Below, piece by piece: positions 10,495 through 23,511 of a stretch of DNA of 64,000 nt. Origin of the DNA: Azolla caroliniana (lineage: Eukaryota > Polypodiophyta). The position numbers were made by a program, and so were the translations under genes. The stretch lies in assembly GCA_043228905.1 (NCBI GenBank), contig JBHGNT010000014.1, positions 8,246,001 through 8,310,000 on the forward strand, in the 5' to 3' direction. Position 1 is the stretch's first letter. Each line of letters opens with the position of its first letter. The notes below the pieces were generated by a model. That model ran no database searches and was not told where the DNA came from. It saw only the letters and a program-made list of their open reading frames with translations.

Positions 10495-11322
10495 ATAACA
10501 CACTTAATAGTTATCCCACACTATAGAATCGAGAATTACAATTCATACCCTCGTTCCTTTCATAATTAACCCGCACATACTCATCATAAGTTTAGGAAAA
10601 ACTACGATAAGTTATGGCTATGCATGTAACATTTTCCTAACTCCGGTGGCTTGCATACTAACTTATGGAGATTTGAGCAAGTGACTATATATATATATAT
10701 TCACATTCAATGTATTTAGTGAAGGGAAAAAATCAATTTACATTTTCTCATAGTTTTTTCAAAACTATACTACATTACTCTCACATATTTCTAGAACAAA
10801 TAAGCATAGATCTCGATTACACAATGGCTTTTAAGATTAAATGGAGAAACTCGAAACACCCGTTTCATGCAATTCTACAATCGATTCATGTACCCCCCTT
10901 TTCAAATACCCGAGCTATATTTAGTACATCTTTTTTGGGGAGAGGCATTGGATGGAGTTGTACAAACCACCCCCCCCCCCCCCCCCCCAATTACTACTTA
11001 CGATTGATTGACTGTATGAGGGAGGAAGTAGGGAGGTGGATGGAGTTGTATGTTTTCATGTGTACATAAACAATTGGGATGTTGATGTAAGAATGACAAA
11101 AGGGGGAAGGGCATTGCATAACAATTGGAATGTAGAGTGAGTGGATATGGATATATGTATACATACATACATACATACATACTGATACATATGTATGTAT
11201 ATATACATATTTTATACATACATACATACATATTGCCTGAGAGAGAGAGTCTCGCCCAGCCCACTGAGCCCAGCCCAGCCCGCGCGCGCCTTATCCTATC
11301 TATCGTCTTCTTCCAGCCAGCC
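10495..11322. other. Intergenic region upstream of the L13 gene
   Basis: No gene is visible. It contains an 18-base run of C (10971-10988) and an ATAC/TATG microsatellite (about 11155-11230). The last 70 bases before the L13 start are GC-rich (CAGCCC repeats) and probably hold the 5' UTR. I see no clear TATA box. Confidence 0.6.
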
Positions 11323-14298
11323 ATGGCTATGGCCATGCTCACCCTGTCTCCTGCGTCCACGACCCTTACATCATCATCCCTGCACTCCTCGTTGATCACC
11401 TCAGGTAGCTCAGCACGATTCTCTTTGTCCCTGAAGAAGAAGCCGACAGTTTTTTTAGGTCCTGCCCAAAGTACTCGTCGCTCCAGCTCTGTCATTCGAT
11501 GCAGCTCTGCTACTCCCGCTAAGGGGAGCTTCATACCTGCTGAGCATCGCTGGATGTACGAAGGCATCGAGAAGCTTGGGCCTGTATGTATGCTTTTCTT
11601 TCATTCTTTAAGATATTTAGCAGCTTAGAAGTAATGTTCAATCTACATAATGGAACATAATGCTCTTTCGCAGTACATTGCAGAAAATGAATAGATGTAT
11701 TTTTTCATGTAATTACTATGAGAGAGATGTTTAGGACAGATCACAATGGACCTACAACAATGCATACTTTTGTTCGTATCTTTATGACTGGAATCTAGAG
11801 ATTGCACCAAAATTTTCACTTTAGGAGAACTAGGATTGCCCGGACAACATTTCAGAACTCCATACAGTTCTTGCTCATGTACATAATGTTTGCAAGCAAT
11901 TTTCAGAGATAATACTGAAAGATTGATATTTAAGAGAACTATGACTGTCCCTAGCACATGTCTACAAGAAAATTAAGCTAAACCACAAACTGTGCAAAAA
12001 GTTCCTGTGGTTGCCGTAATGAATATAAAACTTGCTGAATTGAGTATATCAGTCGAATCATTGATAGTTTCAGATGATTGAAGGTTGAATGTCATGGAAT
12101 CCCTTTCAAATATAGTGTATGAGTATACTCTATCTTCTATTTGAAGGGACATTAGGAATGTTTCTCGTTCATTTAGATGAATGTGGTATCATTTCGTGCC
12201 CACAAAAACTTAATCCAAGCATATGTGGTTGAAAAGGGGACTGTTTCTCTATATGTTTATTTGAGTTATAAAGGCACATGCTACCTGTGGCCAATATAAT
12301 ATCTACAAATTGCGGAATTGCTGCAGGAAAGAATGTGTTTAGAAGAAATCTGCACAAACATGATTAACGTTTAATAGGATTTGAATTTGTGAAAAATAGG
12401 ATATTGATCACAAATAGATAATAAACATAATGCAGTGGACGTTAATTTTCGATTGTGAAAGGTATACAAAGTGGAATTATATAACAGAACTATGAAACAA
12501 ATGCCCAAATTAGGTAGCTTTTCAGTTAATGCCACCAGTATTTTTAGGGATTCAAAGTGAAGAGTGTTATTGTTTTTGCCAATAAATAAGTTTTATTAAC
12601 TATATGCTTGTTTCTTATGTGTAGGATATTTGGAACGAAAAGACATGGTATCCAAAAGCTGCGGACCATATAAATGCTGAGAAGAAATGGTACATTGTGG
12701 ATGCTGCTGACAAAAGGTTGGGAAGATTGGCATCAACAATAGCTATCCATATGCGAGGGAAGAATCTTGCGACTTACACACCCAGTGTTGACATGGGTGC
12801 ATTTGTCATCGTGGTATAATTCTTTTCAGTGTAATCATTAAACAAAAGAAATCTAGGCAATGAACTAATTCTAGAATGATGTCTGAATCGAGTTCTTTGG
12901 GAACACGTAAGTAAGCTTGTAAAAAACCCAACCATCATGCCTGCCAATATTTCTCTCAATTTAAGTAATAGAATCCAAAGTGTTAGTGAGAACTATATGG
13001 ATTGTACAGACGTGACAAAAATTAGATTTCCATGTTTATCAGCTGTCAAATCCTGCAATAATTCTAAAAGAAGATTAGAACAGAGTAGTAATAAGAAAGT
13101 TGCTGCTTTCTACTTTCAAGGTGAATGCAGAGAAAGTTGCTGTGACGGGTCGGAAACGAAGTCAAAAGCTCTACAGAAGACATTCTGGAAGACCTGGAGG
13201 AATGACAATCGAGACATTTGATCAACTGCAGCAGCGTATTCCTGAAAGGATAGTGGAACATGCTGTAAGAGGCATGCTTCCCAAAGGACGTGTAATTACT
13301 TTGCCTATCACCATTTAACAATTTTGTGAATATGGATTGTCCTTTTCCTTTAAATGATCCCTAATAGTCATTGTTGAACAGTATAATATATATTGACTAA
13401 GCTGAGATAGTTCACATCCTCTTGTCATGCATACCATTCATATATATAACTTACATGCAAACATGCCATTATCTATAGGGAAGCAATCTTGAGTTTTTCC
13501 TTGGTTCTCTGAATCCCCCTGTTCAAACCCCTGTTGAGATATTAAATGTGCTGGTTGAGCAATTACATGGTTGATGAGAAGCATATGGGGATTGGCGAAA
13601 TCATAAAAAACTTTTGGAATTTGGGGACGTAAAAAATAATGTAGGGTATTGCTAAGTTTTTCACTTATTTGAGTTTGGTGCGTTGGTGGTTTTATGTTGT
13701 ATTTTGCAAAACAGCAGGGCTGCACATATAAGGTATACATATTTTCATGTCTAAATTACTGGAATATTGCAGGTTCTAAGATGAACTGTCACACTGTATA
13801 TTTAGTATTATCTGTTTGTGCATGCATGCATGTGGTATATGTCCAAATGTGTATTAGTCATAATATGTAGCATAACCGGGGCATACCTGTCATATAATGC
13901 GAGTTTATGTGGCATACTGTAAACTGGATTATAGATTGTGTGTCTAATATACATACTTGAATAGAGGCAATGTTGCCAATGTTAAATTGCATTGGTTACT
14001 GATAGGGTTATGTTTTCTACGTGAAAAGCCCATATGGGCAGCCATCATCTATTTCAGACTATGCATGGATTTGTGGACAAATCATATTCATTGAGATGGA
14101 CTTCTTGGTAGTTTAGATTCTGTTTAGTCCTTAAACCATGACTTGTAATCTTTTTTAACCTTTGTTTATTGGGCGATGCAGTTAGGAAGGAGGTTATTTA
14201 CACATCTGAAGGTTTACAAGGGTCCTGAGCATCCACACGAAGCTCAAATGCCTGTGCCACTTCCGATACAAGATAAGAGAATACACTATGAGAAGTAA
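11323..14298 (+). CDS. RPL13: Chloroplast 50S ribosomal protein L13 (uL13c), 4 exons
   Basis: The exons are 11323-11583, 12625-12813, 13121-13291 and 14182-14298. All introns are GT-AG in phase 0, and the joined product is 245 aa. Residues 1 to about 50 are rich in S, T and A and poor in acids, as in a chloroplast transit peptide. The mature part matches bacterial L13: [17 protein letters not shown], the segment [23 protein letters not shown] split across exons 2 and 3, [19 protein letters not shown], then [23 protein letters not shown]13 is an early-assembly protein of the large ribosomal subunit, here in the plastid stroma. Length is close to angiosperm RPL13. The start ATG is the first in frame; the alternative MAM at codon 3 would change little. 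The gene looks intact and is the clearest host gene in the window. Confidence 0.96.
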
Positions 14299-15339
14299 CT
14301 TAACCGAACATCTTTCTACTCCGCGAGAAGTAACTTAGCCAAGGTACTGTGGAATGTCCTTCAGAAGTGAACATAGGTAAAGATTTTGTTACAAATTATG
14401 TTATGTTGCTCAAATGTGATCGTCATACGGCTCATTGGAAAATCCCAAATACATAATCTGAACAATGGCTGCATCAATACTTAACAATTCTTTTTCTTGT
14501 TTCAGATTTTTTTATTGCATGCTAGATTTGTGTTTCTAATTTAACAAATGTGGGCAATGCTTATAAGGCTTTGTGTTGTATTAATCATTGCTGACTGATC
14601 CACGTACTTTCAAAACTTTCGATGTTCATTTCTCCTTGTGTTTTGAGTGGAAGGCACCTAACATTTCACCATCAAAGCTAGTCACTCTTTAACATATTTA
14701 TTTGAGTGTAATCTTACTTGTTATTGTAGCATGGATCTCTCTCCTTGCTTACACGTGTTGCTTGATTATGACATCTAAAGTTGGGCAATCATTTAAGGAT
14801 ATTTTCAGCTAGTCATCCTTAATATCTTGTGGTAATATTGTAATTGAACAAATAAAATCTCATTTATCTTGACATAGAAGAAATCCTTTAATTCTTATAC
14901 AGTCTCAAAAGTCAACATGTGAATGCGGTTCATATATGGATAACAAGAATCTTTTCTATTTAAGAGTATGGGGCATTCCCCACATTGAAGATACCAGTTC
15001 TCGAAGATGCAAAGAACGTCATTTTAAAATAAGTAGAATAAATGTAATCGTCTTTGTACTTGATCCATCTTAATGATTGAGCGATATTAGGGAAGAATGA
15101 TTTATATTAAAACATTTCTTTAATGGGCATCGGATGATGTTTTCCAAATTTAGATAGCTTCATAACAATTTTAACTTGTTTTTTGTCTTCGTGATCCTTT
15201 GTTAATATTATGTTAATTGCAAAGATGTTGTGTTGGTCTCAATATAAGGCAAGAATGCCATGAGGCATCATCATGGTATTGATTTTTTCCATGATCATTG
15301 TTGCATGTGCAATTATCATCATCATGGTAGTGATTTTTT
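14299..15339. other. Intergenic, 3' of the L13 gene
   Basis: AT-rich sequence without a supported gene. The first few hundred bases are probably the L13 3' UTR. The segment CGAGAAGTAACTTAGCC (from 14322) partly repeats the gene end. Confidence 0.5.
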
Positions 15340-15575
15340 CCAAGAGGCAAATGTTTATTGTGGGTTTGTGCATACCCCTTTGCGACTAGCCAACCCCTAC
15401 ACCAGTTGAACATGTCATCCACCTTGTGCTAATTTTATCTTTATCACCCTATGGCAACCTATTGGCTTCTTCTCAATTTTAGACATTGGGACTAAATCTG
15501 AAGTATCGTTGTCGAACAACGTGCGCATCTCCTCTTGCATTGCCTTGATCCACCGGGAAACTTGGGCATTTTTTG
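15340..15575 (-). pseudogene. Short Copia reverse transcriptase remnant
   Basis: The minus strand reads RWIKAMQEEMRTLFDN, then KIEKKPIGCHRVIKIK, and in a second frame WLVAKGYAQTHN. This is the N-terminal part of a Copia reverse transcriptase (W-x2-AM-x2-E, then GC-x-WVYKIK and ARLVAKGY-x-Q). At least one frameshift is present and both sides are lost. It is an old relic. Confidence 0.75.
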
Positions 15576-17246
15576 CTAGATAAATAATCAAGTATGAGAA
15601 TCAACCAATGTTTTTCAAAACCTTGAAATATAACTATTTGGATAGTATTAACCCTTGCACGTGGATACATAAACGTCTCTCTAAAGAAATTTGTCACATT
15701 TGAAATTAATGGCAAGGTAAGACGTTAGAATATTGATATTTTACATGTGATTACTAGTTGATTTGTGCCAAATGTTTGAAGTTGCACGTGGGATCTTATC
15801 CATTTACAAAATGTTCACACATACTACAATTGAAAGTAGAAATTGAAAAAAAATCCTTCGACTTTTGTTTTAGCTCTCTATATTTTTGTTAGATGATAAC
15901 TAGAAATCTCAACTTGTAAAATGTTATGACTAAAACAATATGTAAACATTATCAACATTTTGGATGCCAATGCATGGAAGTGAAATGTTTTAAGGTATTC
16001 ACACATTTGTGTGTGGTATCCATTATTCCAAAAGAAACTCAAATGTTATCTATCAATTGCTTCCAACATGTCACATGAAATGAGCTAGAAACTAGTAAAA
16101 AAACATGTTACATGGAAACATTGTGGAATAATATATGCTCATTATGTATGTTCTTTGGGACCAAGAGAAATATCTATGCATGAACTTTGACAACAAATTA
16201 TCCACACGAAACTTTATAGAGTAATTAAGTAGAAGTCACATATAACCCTTATGGCACTCAATAAAGAATATGATACCCAAAGAATCTCAATGGTGATAAT
16301 TTAGGAACACTCTTGAACTATTAGATTGGGCACATAGACGTAGATATGTAATGTAGTGAATTGGGTCCATTGATTTATGGATCTATGTGGGTTTGGTTAG
16401 TATTATATTAATAATCACAAGAATACTCATGAAGTTATTAATAATTATATGAGTTTTTGATGATGAGAAAGAGACTCGTTATCAAAATGTCATTTGTACC
16501 ATACAATATCATAATGCTCACTAGGGGGTAGGGGGCTAACATGCAACCCTAGTCCTAGTGAACATGGTACATTATTTCTTGCTCCTCAATGGATTCCCTT
16601 GCCATTTCTTTTTGTTGTAGCTTGTTAGGGAGCCATTTTAATATTGTGTTATTGTTACGAGAACATTGGGACACTACCTCCACCAAAGCTCATGATGTTG
16701 TTTGAAGGTGAAGAGTGGAATTTTTTTATCCCCACACATTTACTCAACCGAGAATTACAACACATCGACTCAAGCAATCCTACTCATCACGTCCACATAA
16801 AAAACTAGCGATGTTGTAAGTCGGAAAGTGGGAATTATCATCATAACTCATGTAAAATGGGTAAAAATCTCTTTGTTGTGTGTATATTTGTGTCAATGTG
16901 GGTTACCAATGCCCATAGTCAAAAATCTAATGTGGGGTTCATGTGATTTAATTGACAAGTCTCTTAATATGTGTGTTTGTGTTTGATAACTAAAAAAACC
17001 AACACATTTTATTGGTTTGTGTGTAAGCCCACTACCTAAGTCCTAGCTTCAATAAAAATAAAACAACCACTCCAATGCATAATGTAGTGTATACACACAC
17101 ACACACACACACGCACACACACACACACAAAGAGAGAGGGAAAGAGAGATAGTGGATTCTCACTAACTAGTAATGTAACTCATTGAACCAACACTAAACA
17201 CAAGATTTCGCTCAATTAAATTTCGCATTTCCTATCGTTATTGGAC
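15576..17246. other. Intergenic, upstream of the TPD1-like gene
   Basis: AT-rich with no gene that I can support. An AC/AG microsatellite lies at about 17095-17150, within 150 bp of the next start codon. Confidence 0.5.
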
Positions 17247-18615
17247 ATGGAATCTAATTGGGTCCATTGCTTTGCCATTATCCTCATCATATCCATTATT
17301 GTCCCCCTATCATCTGCTATTGGACAAGGTAATTTGATCTCAAACTTGAGACCTTTTCAATGTTTACTTATATGATGTTGAAATGATGCATTTATATTCA
17401 ACAATTCAGTTGAATACAAAATTTTCCATACTTTCATTTCTTCCTTTCTAAAATAATCAGCAATTTGCATGACATTTCCCCTTGATCTTATAGGTTTGCT
17501 TCCAACCATGTGAATGATTGTAACTCACTTCAATCTCTTACTCTATTACATTGGTTTATTTGCATCATTACTTGTTCCAGAATGAGATTTACATGCTCAA
17601 GAAGAATGATGATAAGAACTTTGAACTCTCAAACCCACAAGTGATTATGAATCACCACATACCTAATATCCAGTGTATAAGATAGCTTTAAAATATGCAA
17701 ATCCTTTGTAATAACTTTTGTGTATGAAATCTTCTATAACGTCATCTATGTTAATTGCTACCTTGCAATAATGCTTCAAATTTCTTCAATCTAAGAAAAT
17801 GCCTTGTTGTGAGGAGTCATCATCACATAGCTCTAACTTGTTGTAATGGGATGTGGAATTGATAGCCCCATTATGGGACATGAAACATCCTTCCCCATTG
17901 CAAGAAGCTAAGTACATAATGGGATACTTGGAATAATAGTTAACTCACACCCTAGTGACTTGGGTTAATCATCATTACAAACTCACTTAGGGGCTAGCCA
18001 ATAAATCCCTTAGCATGTGTATGAGGACAAGTTGCAATAACATATTTGATAATACATACACATCAACCTTTTTTAATGCTTAGCTTTTTGTTTTTAGAAA
18101 TGTATTTCATCAATCTTAATTATTGCTCACATATTTTATATGGATAACAATATAAATGGAAGGGAATTGACAATTCTAATATTTATCAATGATTTAGGGC
18201 GACTCAGAACTTTGTGAGTAATCTTTATTATGAAGTTAGGTTTGTTTGAATCATGAATCTGGGTTCATTTTAACTAGGTACACAACGTTGCACGAAAAGG
18301 GACATAACAATAAGGCAAAGGCAAGTCTCAAAGGGGTCAGATGCACGATGGAAGATGGTCATACAAAGCGAATGTCGATTATGTGAGGCAACAATTGTGG
18401 AATTAAGTTGTCCAGGGTGGGTGGAACCCAAACCAATTGAAGGATACATGTACCCTGTGGAGCTTGTAGACAAAGACCTTTGTATGTTGAGTGCCACCAT
18501 TTCTTTCCTCCACCCCTTCTCATATGTTTATAAGCAACCGATTGGGAAGATCAATTTTACAGTATCTAGTATCAAATACAAATGTAATGATTCTCATCCT
18601 CCACATATCCACTAA
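17247..18615 (+). CDS. TPD1-like secreted cysteine-rich protein, 2 exons
   Basis: Exon 1 is 17247-17328 and exon 2 is 18278-18615, joined by a GT-AG intron in phase 1; the product is 139 aa. Exon 1 encodes a clean signal peptide: a short start, a run of I, L and V (AIILIISIIVPL), then a small-residue cleavage region SSA. Exon 2 encodes the TAPETUM DETERMINANT1 pattern. It starts with C-x3-DI-x-I-x-Q, then W-x-V or W-x-M before a C-x2-C pair, then LSCPGW, DLC, and a final aromatic-x-C (KYKC). Six cysteines fall at residues 32, 60, 63, 72, 96 and 130. TPD1 is a secreted ligand of an LRR receptor kinase (EMS1/EXS) that fixes tapetum fate in angiosperm anthers. In a seedless plant a role in sporangium or other cell-fate signalling is an inference. 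No stop or frameshift is seen. Family call rests on spacing and cysteine pattern. Confidence 0.82.
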
Positions 18616-18762
18616 AATATGACCACCATTTTTCTAATCTAAACATAATATTTTAAATTTTAAATTTAGTTTTACTCTATAATTTCTGTTAATTTTTAGT
18701 GCTGAAAAGGTTAAAACATTGGTTGTTGTTCCAACAAAAAAGTAATAGGAACATGGAGTTTT

Positions 18763-19111
18763 TGTTGAGATATCAAGCTCAACTAGAGTTACTAATCTTG
18801 ACAAACATGTAACTTAGTAGTTACATAAATAGAATCTAGTTTAGTTAGGATTCCTGGGTCTTGTGCGAGCCGACGTATTGAATGCCTTGGATGTACTTAT
18901 GTCAACCCACTACCTTTATGAGAGGAATCTAGAGCTATGTATATAAGGTGCTCTCAGAGCATGTTTGTAAGGTTACACAGTCTTAGTGGAGAAATATATG
19001 CTTTTGTTTTTTTGTGTGTACATTATTCTCATTCTGTTTGGATCTTTATCTTGGTCTCCGTCACACTACACTTTGTTCTCCACCGCACAAAGAGTGGAGG
19101 CTTTTGCAACA
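18763..19111 (+). mobile_element. Possible solo Copia LTR
   Basis: The block begins TGTTGAGATATCAAGCTCAAC, ends TTTTGCAACA and holds a TATATAAGG box near 18938. These are the usual features of a Copia LTR. No target duplication or internal region is visible, so the call is tentative. Confidence 0.35.
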
Positions 19112-19334
19112 GAAGCAAGTGAGTGTTAAATATGATCTACAGAAGCATAATATGTAAAATTCGTGTTCTTCTAGCATAATATTCGTTTTCCTACGTTGGA
19201 AAACGAATGCAAATGTTATTCAAACATTCTTGTGTTTTTTTTTCCCATTTTTTAAAGTTTTTTTGTTTTGTTTTTTCCCCTTTTTTAGGTTTATTTACCT
19301 CATAATAAATAGTTAATCCAAAAGAATGGTGTTT

Positions 19335-19371
19335 AAACACGTTCGCGTTCACAAGTGGAAGGATTGCGCAT
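19335..19371 (+). repeat. Inverted-repeat arm, left
   Basis: A 37-bp arm starting AAACACGTTC and ending GCGCAT. Its reverse complement occurs at 28722-28758 with two mismatches. Similarity extends weakly on both sides, for example AGTATC and ACATGTTC inward at about 19433-19448. Confidence 0.85.
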
Positions 19372-20381
19372 TCCATTTGTAGAATCTTCTTAAAACAAAG
19401 CAAATACACCCTCTCTACAAAAATTGGATGCACTAGTATCACATGTTCCTCAACTTGATGAGAATTTGCAAATATAAAAATACATGATAGATCTACGAGT
19501 GGAGATCATTAGAAATCATGCAAGTTTAGACACGTTGATAAGTTAATGTAGGCATAATAAAGTTCAACTATGACTCAATATGTCACTACTGTGCGACAAG
19601 GGAAACACTAACTTAAATACTTATATTAATTAGGTAAGTTTTACAAAAATATCAGGTGTACTTGTATCCATACTAATAAAATGAGTTATAATTTATACTT
19701 TGACCCATACGTGCATGTATGTAATTGTGGAAAATGTAGGATAGTGCACATTAGGATAAGTGATTGGAATAACTAACTTATTAAAGTATTCAATACTTGT
19801 ATTTAAAGTTGATCTAATGTATTCCTCAGTTTGTTCATATGGGATCAAACCATATGTATATAATTGTGGACAATGTAAGGCAGTGAACTTTAGGATAATG
19901 TCGTGGAAATAACAAACCTATTAGGCTTTCATACCTGTATTTAAAATTTATCTACTCTATTGCATAGGTGATTCACACAGGCTCAAACTCTGAATGGTAA
20001 CGCAACTGGAACCATTATCAACACACTACACAATCTAAGCAGCAATGGAATAGAAACATAATAGTTTTAACAATAGAAGACAAAGATCCATAATAACAAC
20101 ATGGACAGTCATGGCAACAATTATAGGGCCATGTTCTGTTAAGGTTAGCTTGGACCAAAATCAGCCTCAATTTAAACTAGTTCATGTTTCTCCATAAATT
20201 TGGTAGTCAGCTATGCACGCGGTGAAACCAATGTCATAAATCTACTAACCAAGTATATAAAAATAAAATTGAAACATATAGAAGATTATAAAGAATAGAA
20301 TCCACTAGGTAAAACCCAAAATTTGTATTAATAATGTGAAATCCTAACAAATCGTTAGTGTCATTTTCTTCATAGAGTCTA
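19372..20381. other. Non-coding left part of the transposon-like unit
   Basis: AT-rich sequence between the left arm and the end of the methyltransferase gene. I see no reading frame of note. It contains short repeated phrases (GATCAAACCATATGTATATAATTGTGGA-like near 19850 resembles the segment near 19705-19740). Confidence 0.5.
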
Positions 20382-23300
20382 TTACATAGCAATCAATTCA
20401 TCAACGTCATTTTCTTCATCATCTTGTGTAGAATTGTCTTCGGCTATACGTGCATTGGTTTCCCCTGTTAGCCGAGCCAACAAAATATCTTCTATAAGCT
20501 CATCATCAAGCTCTATTAGCTCCCCCGGTTCGCCGGTTAACGGAGGAATAGGCTCTCACGAAGCAGGTTGAAACCTTTCTGTATTGGTGAGGTTCTTTGC
20601 ACCGACCTCCTCATCCTGGTCTGGGCACTCCCACAAAGCCTTAATCCGCATATTAATAAATATAACTTGGTCCTCGTCCTTCTCCAATGCAACTGTATTT
20701 CTAAAAAGCTTCAATGCACATGCAGACGTAGTTCCTGTGATGTAAGTAACAAGAAGATTTAGTTGTCAAACGAAAAAAAAAGGGATTGGTTATCTCAAGA
20801 TCGTTACCCTAGTTCGAGGAATACCTATGCCAGAAAAGAGATCTAATATCCAGTCTCCTTCGACAGAAAACATCTCGATCAAGCGCATCATAAGTCGTTG
20901 AGGTTTTTGGTATGGGTTGACAAGTCCCCGTTCTGTCGTGGTGACATGTCGCAATTTCCGTGTCATTGCTGGATATACCAACAGATTTGAACCTCCCACT
21001 TCATTAGAATGCTCCTTGATTCTCTATTTCTTAATTTCATTGAAGTAGCCAACCGTTATGTATTCAATGGCATTAACGAACCGAAAAGTTGGCCCTCTAT
21101 TTACATTGGTCTTGATCCTATAAAAAATAATACATCGAGTTAAGAATAGATTCAACAACCTTAAGAAATGCAATATAGTGAAAGACACCTATAAATAATC
21201 CTTACCATGCAAGGTTCTCGATGCCATGGCAACGAGATCTCAAAGCTTGAGCTACCGAGTACCCTTGGTCCATACTATGAAAGACAACTATTCGCCACAA
21301 GGATGCAGTCGTTAGCTCAGCGAAATCCTTGACCATCTTCTCCAATTGTTTAAACCTAAACAGTTCATTGTCGTATGATGACCCAGCCATTCGAAATCCG
21401 TAAGGAATATCCGCAATCATTAGCGTATATTCCTTCTTTGGCACCTTTTGGATCAAGTCGACGACATCACCGCAAACCACATTGTAGTAAAGATCTCTCG
21501 TAATATCTTTTTTGTGGCTAAATTTTTTAAAGGAGCCATCTTCCTCCATTTCGTACGCCTTGACTAAGCGACGATCCTTTTCTTTTCTGGCTCGCTCGAG
21601 ATGTGCAAGGAAGGATGTAGGGAAATCGTGTATATCTTTAACTTCTCCTTGTTTCTTGCCTTGACACGGTTTCTAATAGAAGCAATAGGACATAAGGTAT
21701 TATTATACAAGCTCTACATATGATGAAAGGGTAATGAAAAACCATCAATACTAACCCAATCCTTGAATGCAATAAAATACTCTGATAACGCCTTATATGA
21801 AGACGTTAGAGGATAATCCTTGGTCACTTGTTCCCAAGTTATACATCCAAGTTGTTTCATCATAACTTCTTGGATCTTCATGTATACCTTATGACTGTAA
21901 AATTAGAAATCAAGATTAGAACTTTGAATTACACTAGATAGACTACAATTTCAGTATTTGAAAGACTTACTTATTGAACTCAGTGACCATTTCTTCAAGG
22001 CTTAAATCTTTCGCCACAACCCTTGACAAAACAGACACAAGAAGCTGCTCGTCCTTAATACCTTGCATCGCTCTCCATAGAGACAACTTCATGTCGTCTG
22101 CCGCTTCTTCAATTGTCAAGTCAATTTTCTTGGCGGCTTGTGACTTTAAATCTAGTTGAGGGTCAACCTTACATTTCTTTTGTCGTTGACCCTTTACCTC
22201 CTTATTCTCCCACATTGAGAAGATTTGATCTTGTAGGTCCCATACTTCTCCATCTCGAAACGCCAATTGAAACCAAGACTCATACTTTCGAAGACCATCA
22301 GACTTAACATTATCATCTACCACAATGCCGACTTCATGCAGACATTGACGTCGTAGGCCTGGATGTAACTTCACACCAAACTTTTGTTTCACGTCTAAAT
22401 ACTCGTGGTGGAAGAACCGTATACGCTCAATGGACGACATTTTCTGCCTATAGTCATTATCATTATTATGGTCCCATGCCAACAACTTAGCCTCTTCGGT
22501 TGTGAGCCCAACATAAATTTTGCACTCGGCATACTTGAAGAAGAAAGTTGTTGGATGTTCTCTCACATGTTGCCGACGTGCCTCTGCTGAATGCGATCCA
22601 CCAATGACAAAATAATTATATTGATCATGCTTTCTAATATCAAAATCTTCAATGGTTTCACATTCTTCAGGATCTACCATAACAATAAAAGGCACCACAG
22701 TGGCATGAGGATTAATTTTCATTTTTTTCTTGAGATTTTGAACATGCATGCGGTGTGGCTCTCTAATCTCAAGTGGTCGTCGACCTGTTTTTTCATCAAT
22801 AGGGGGCCGATGGATGTGTGTTATAGGCAAATTAAACACTTGCCCTTTCCTGACCAGTTTCCGTTGCATTAACTCTCTCCTTATCTTATTCTGTTCAGAT
22901 GACAAAACACCCGAAGCCAGCTCAGCTCCTGGCGTCCCCTTATTATCCTCCTCTTCGTTTTCACTTGTTGAATCCGTGTCCGACATTTTGGTTGTCTTCT
23001 TCTTTGGTGGTCTTGACTGGACTTTGGATACCCTTTTTGTGGCCTTCAATAGGGAGGACACTTCATCTCTTAGAGTTACATGGCCTTGTATATAAGGCCT
23101 CAAGGTAACAATAAGGTTTTGTGAGCTTTCAAGATCTTTTTTGAACGCTTCTGGCCCACAAGATTCCTTTACTAAAAGGTCTTCTAAAAGGAACACTTTA
23201 CGTACCCCCTTGGAGCACTCTATCATTACCAGTATGTTGGCCGAATCTGCATCTTCGTAGTCAAATCGTAGAATACGGCCATACATAAATGGGGTTTCCT

Positions 23301-23511
23301 TTCCAAGCTGCCCCTCCCCCTTCTTCTTTGCTGTATACAATACAACTTTTTTCTTTGAATCGACATATTGCATACACCATTCCTTGTCCGTTAGATCTCG
23401 GTCAGGAAGGTCTTCACCTCCAGTAGCGGCGACAAGTTTCTTTTGGCTAACATCAATATGTGGTTGAGATTTTGTCTCTTCGTTGAAGAGAAGCTTTTTT
23501 CCTCTCTTCAT
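20382..23511 (-). pseudogene. ParB-like / beta-class DNA methyltransferase gene, 5 exons, two in-frame stops
   Basis: The exons on the minus strand are 23511-21971, 21894-21756, 21672-21206, 21117-20825 and 20734-20382, all with GT-AG introns, 931 codons including stop. Residues about 225-355 are ParB/sulfiredoxin-like (VFNLPITHIHRPP, VIGGSHSAEARR, LAWDHNND). A basic and acidic linker precedes it, and a possible chromatin-reader-like segment (YGRILRFDYEDAD) lies near 78-115. The methyltransferase half has motif IV ADIPYGF (DIPY at 648-651), the NPYQKP box that corresponds to HPTQKP in bacterial enzymes (783-788), and motif I DLFSGIGTT (808-816, split by the last intron). Motif IV before motif I is the beta-class order of N4-cytosine/N6-adenine methyltransferases. 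TAG at codon 747 (21026-21024) and TGA at codon 873 (20558-20556) interrupt the frame; the sequence stays open after both. The frame opens earlier only from a GTG, so I start at the first ATG. If unspliced or truncated, the ParB-like part and motif IV would still be made. Confidence 0.82.

Noticed and set aside
10998-11628. Long frames on both strands over 10998-11628
   Set aside because: They overlap the L13 first exon in wrong frames and run through an ATAC microsatellite.
13438-13740. Minus-strand frame in the third L13 intron
   Set aside because: No recognisable domain, AT-rich composition, and it lies within an intron.
19141-19230. Outer end of the transposon at the GTTTTCCTACGTTGGAAAAC-like hairpin near 19184-19205
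   Set aside because: No matching sequence is found outside the right arm, so it cannot be used as a terminus.
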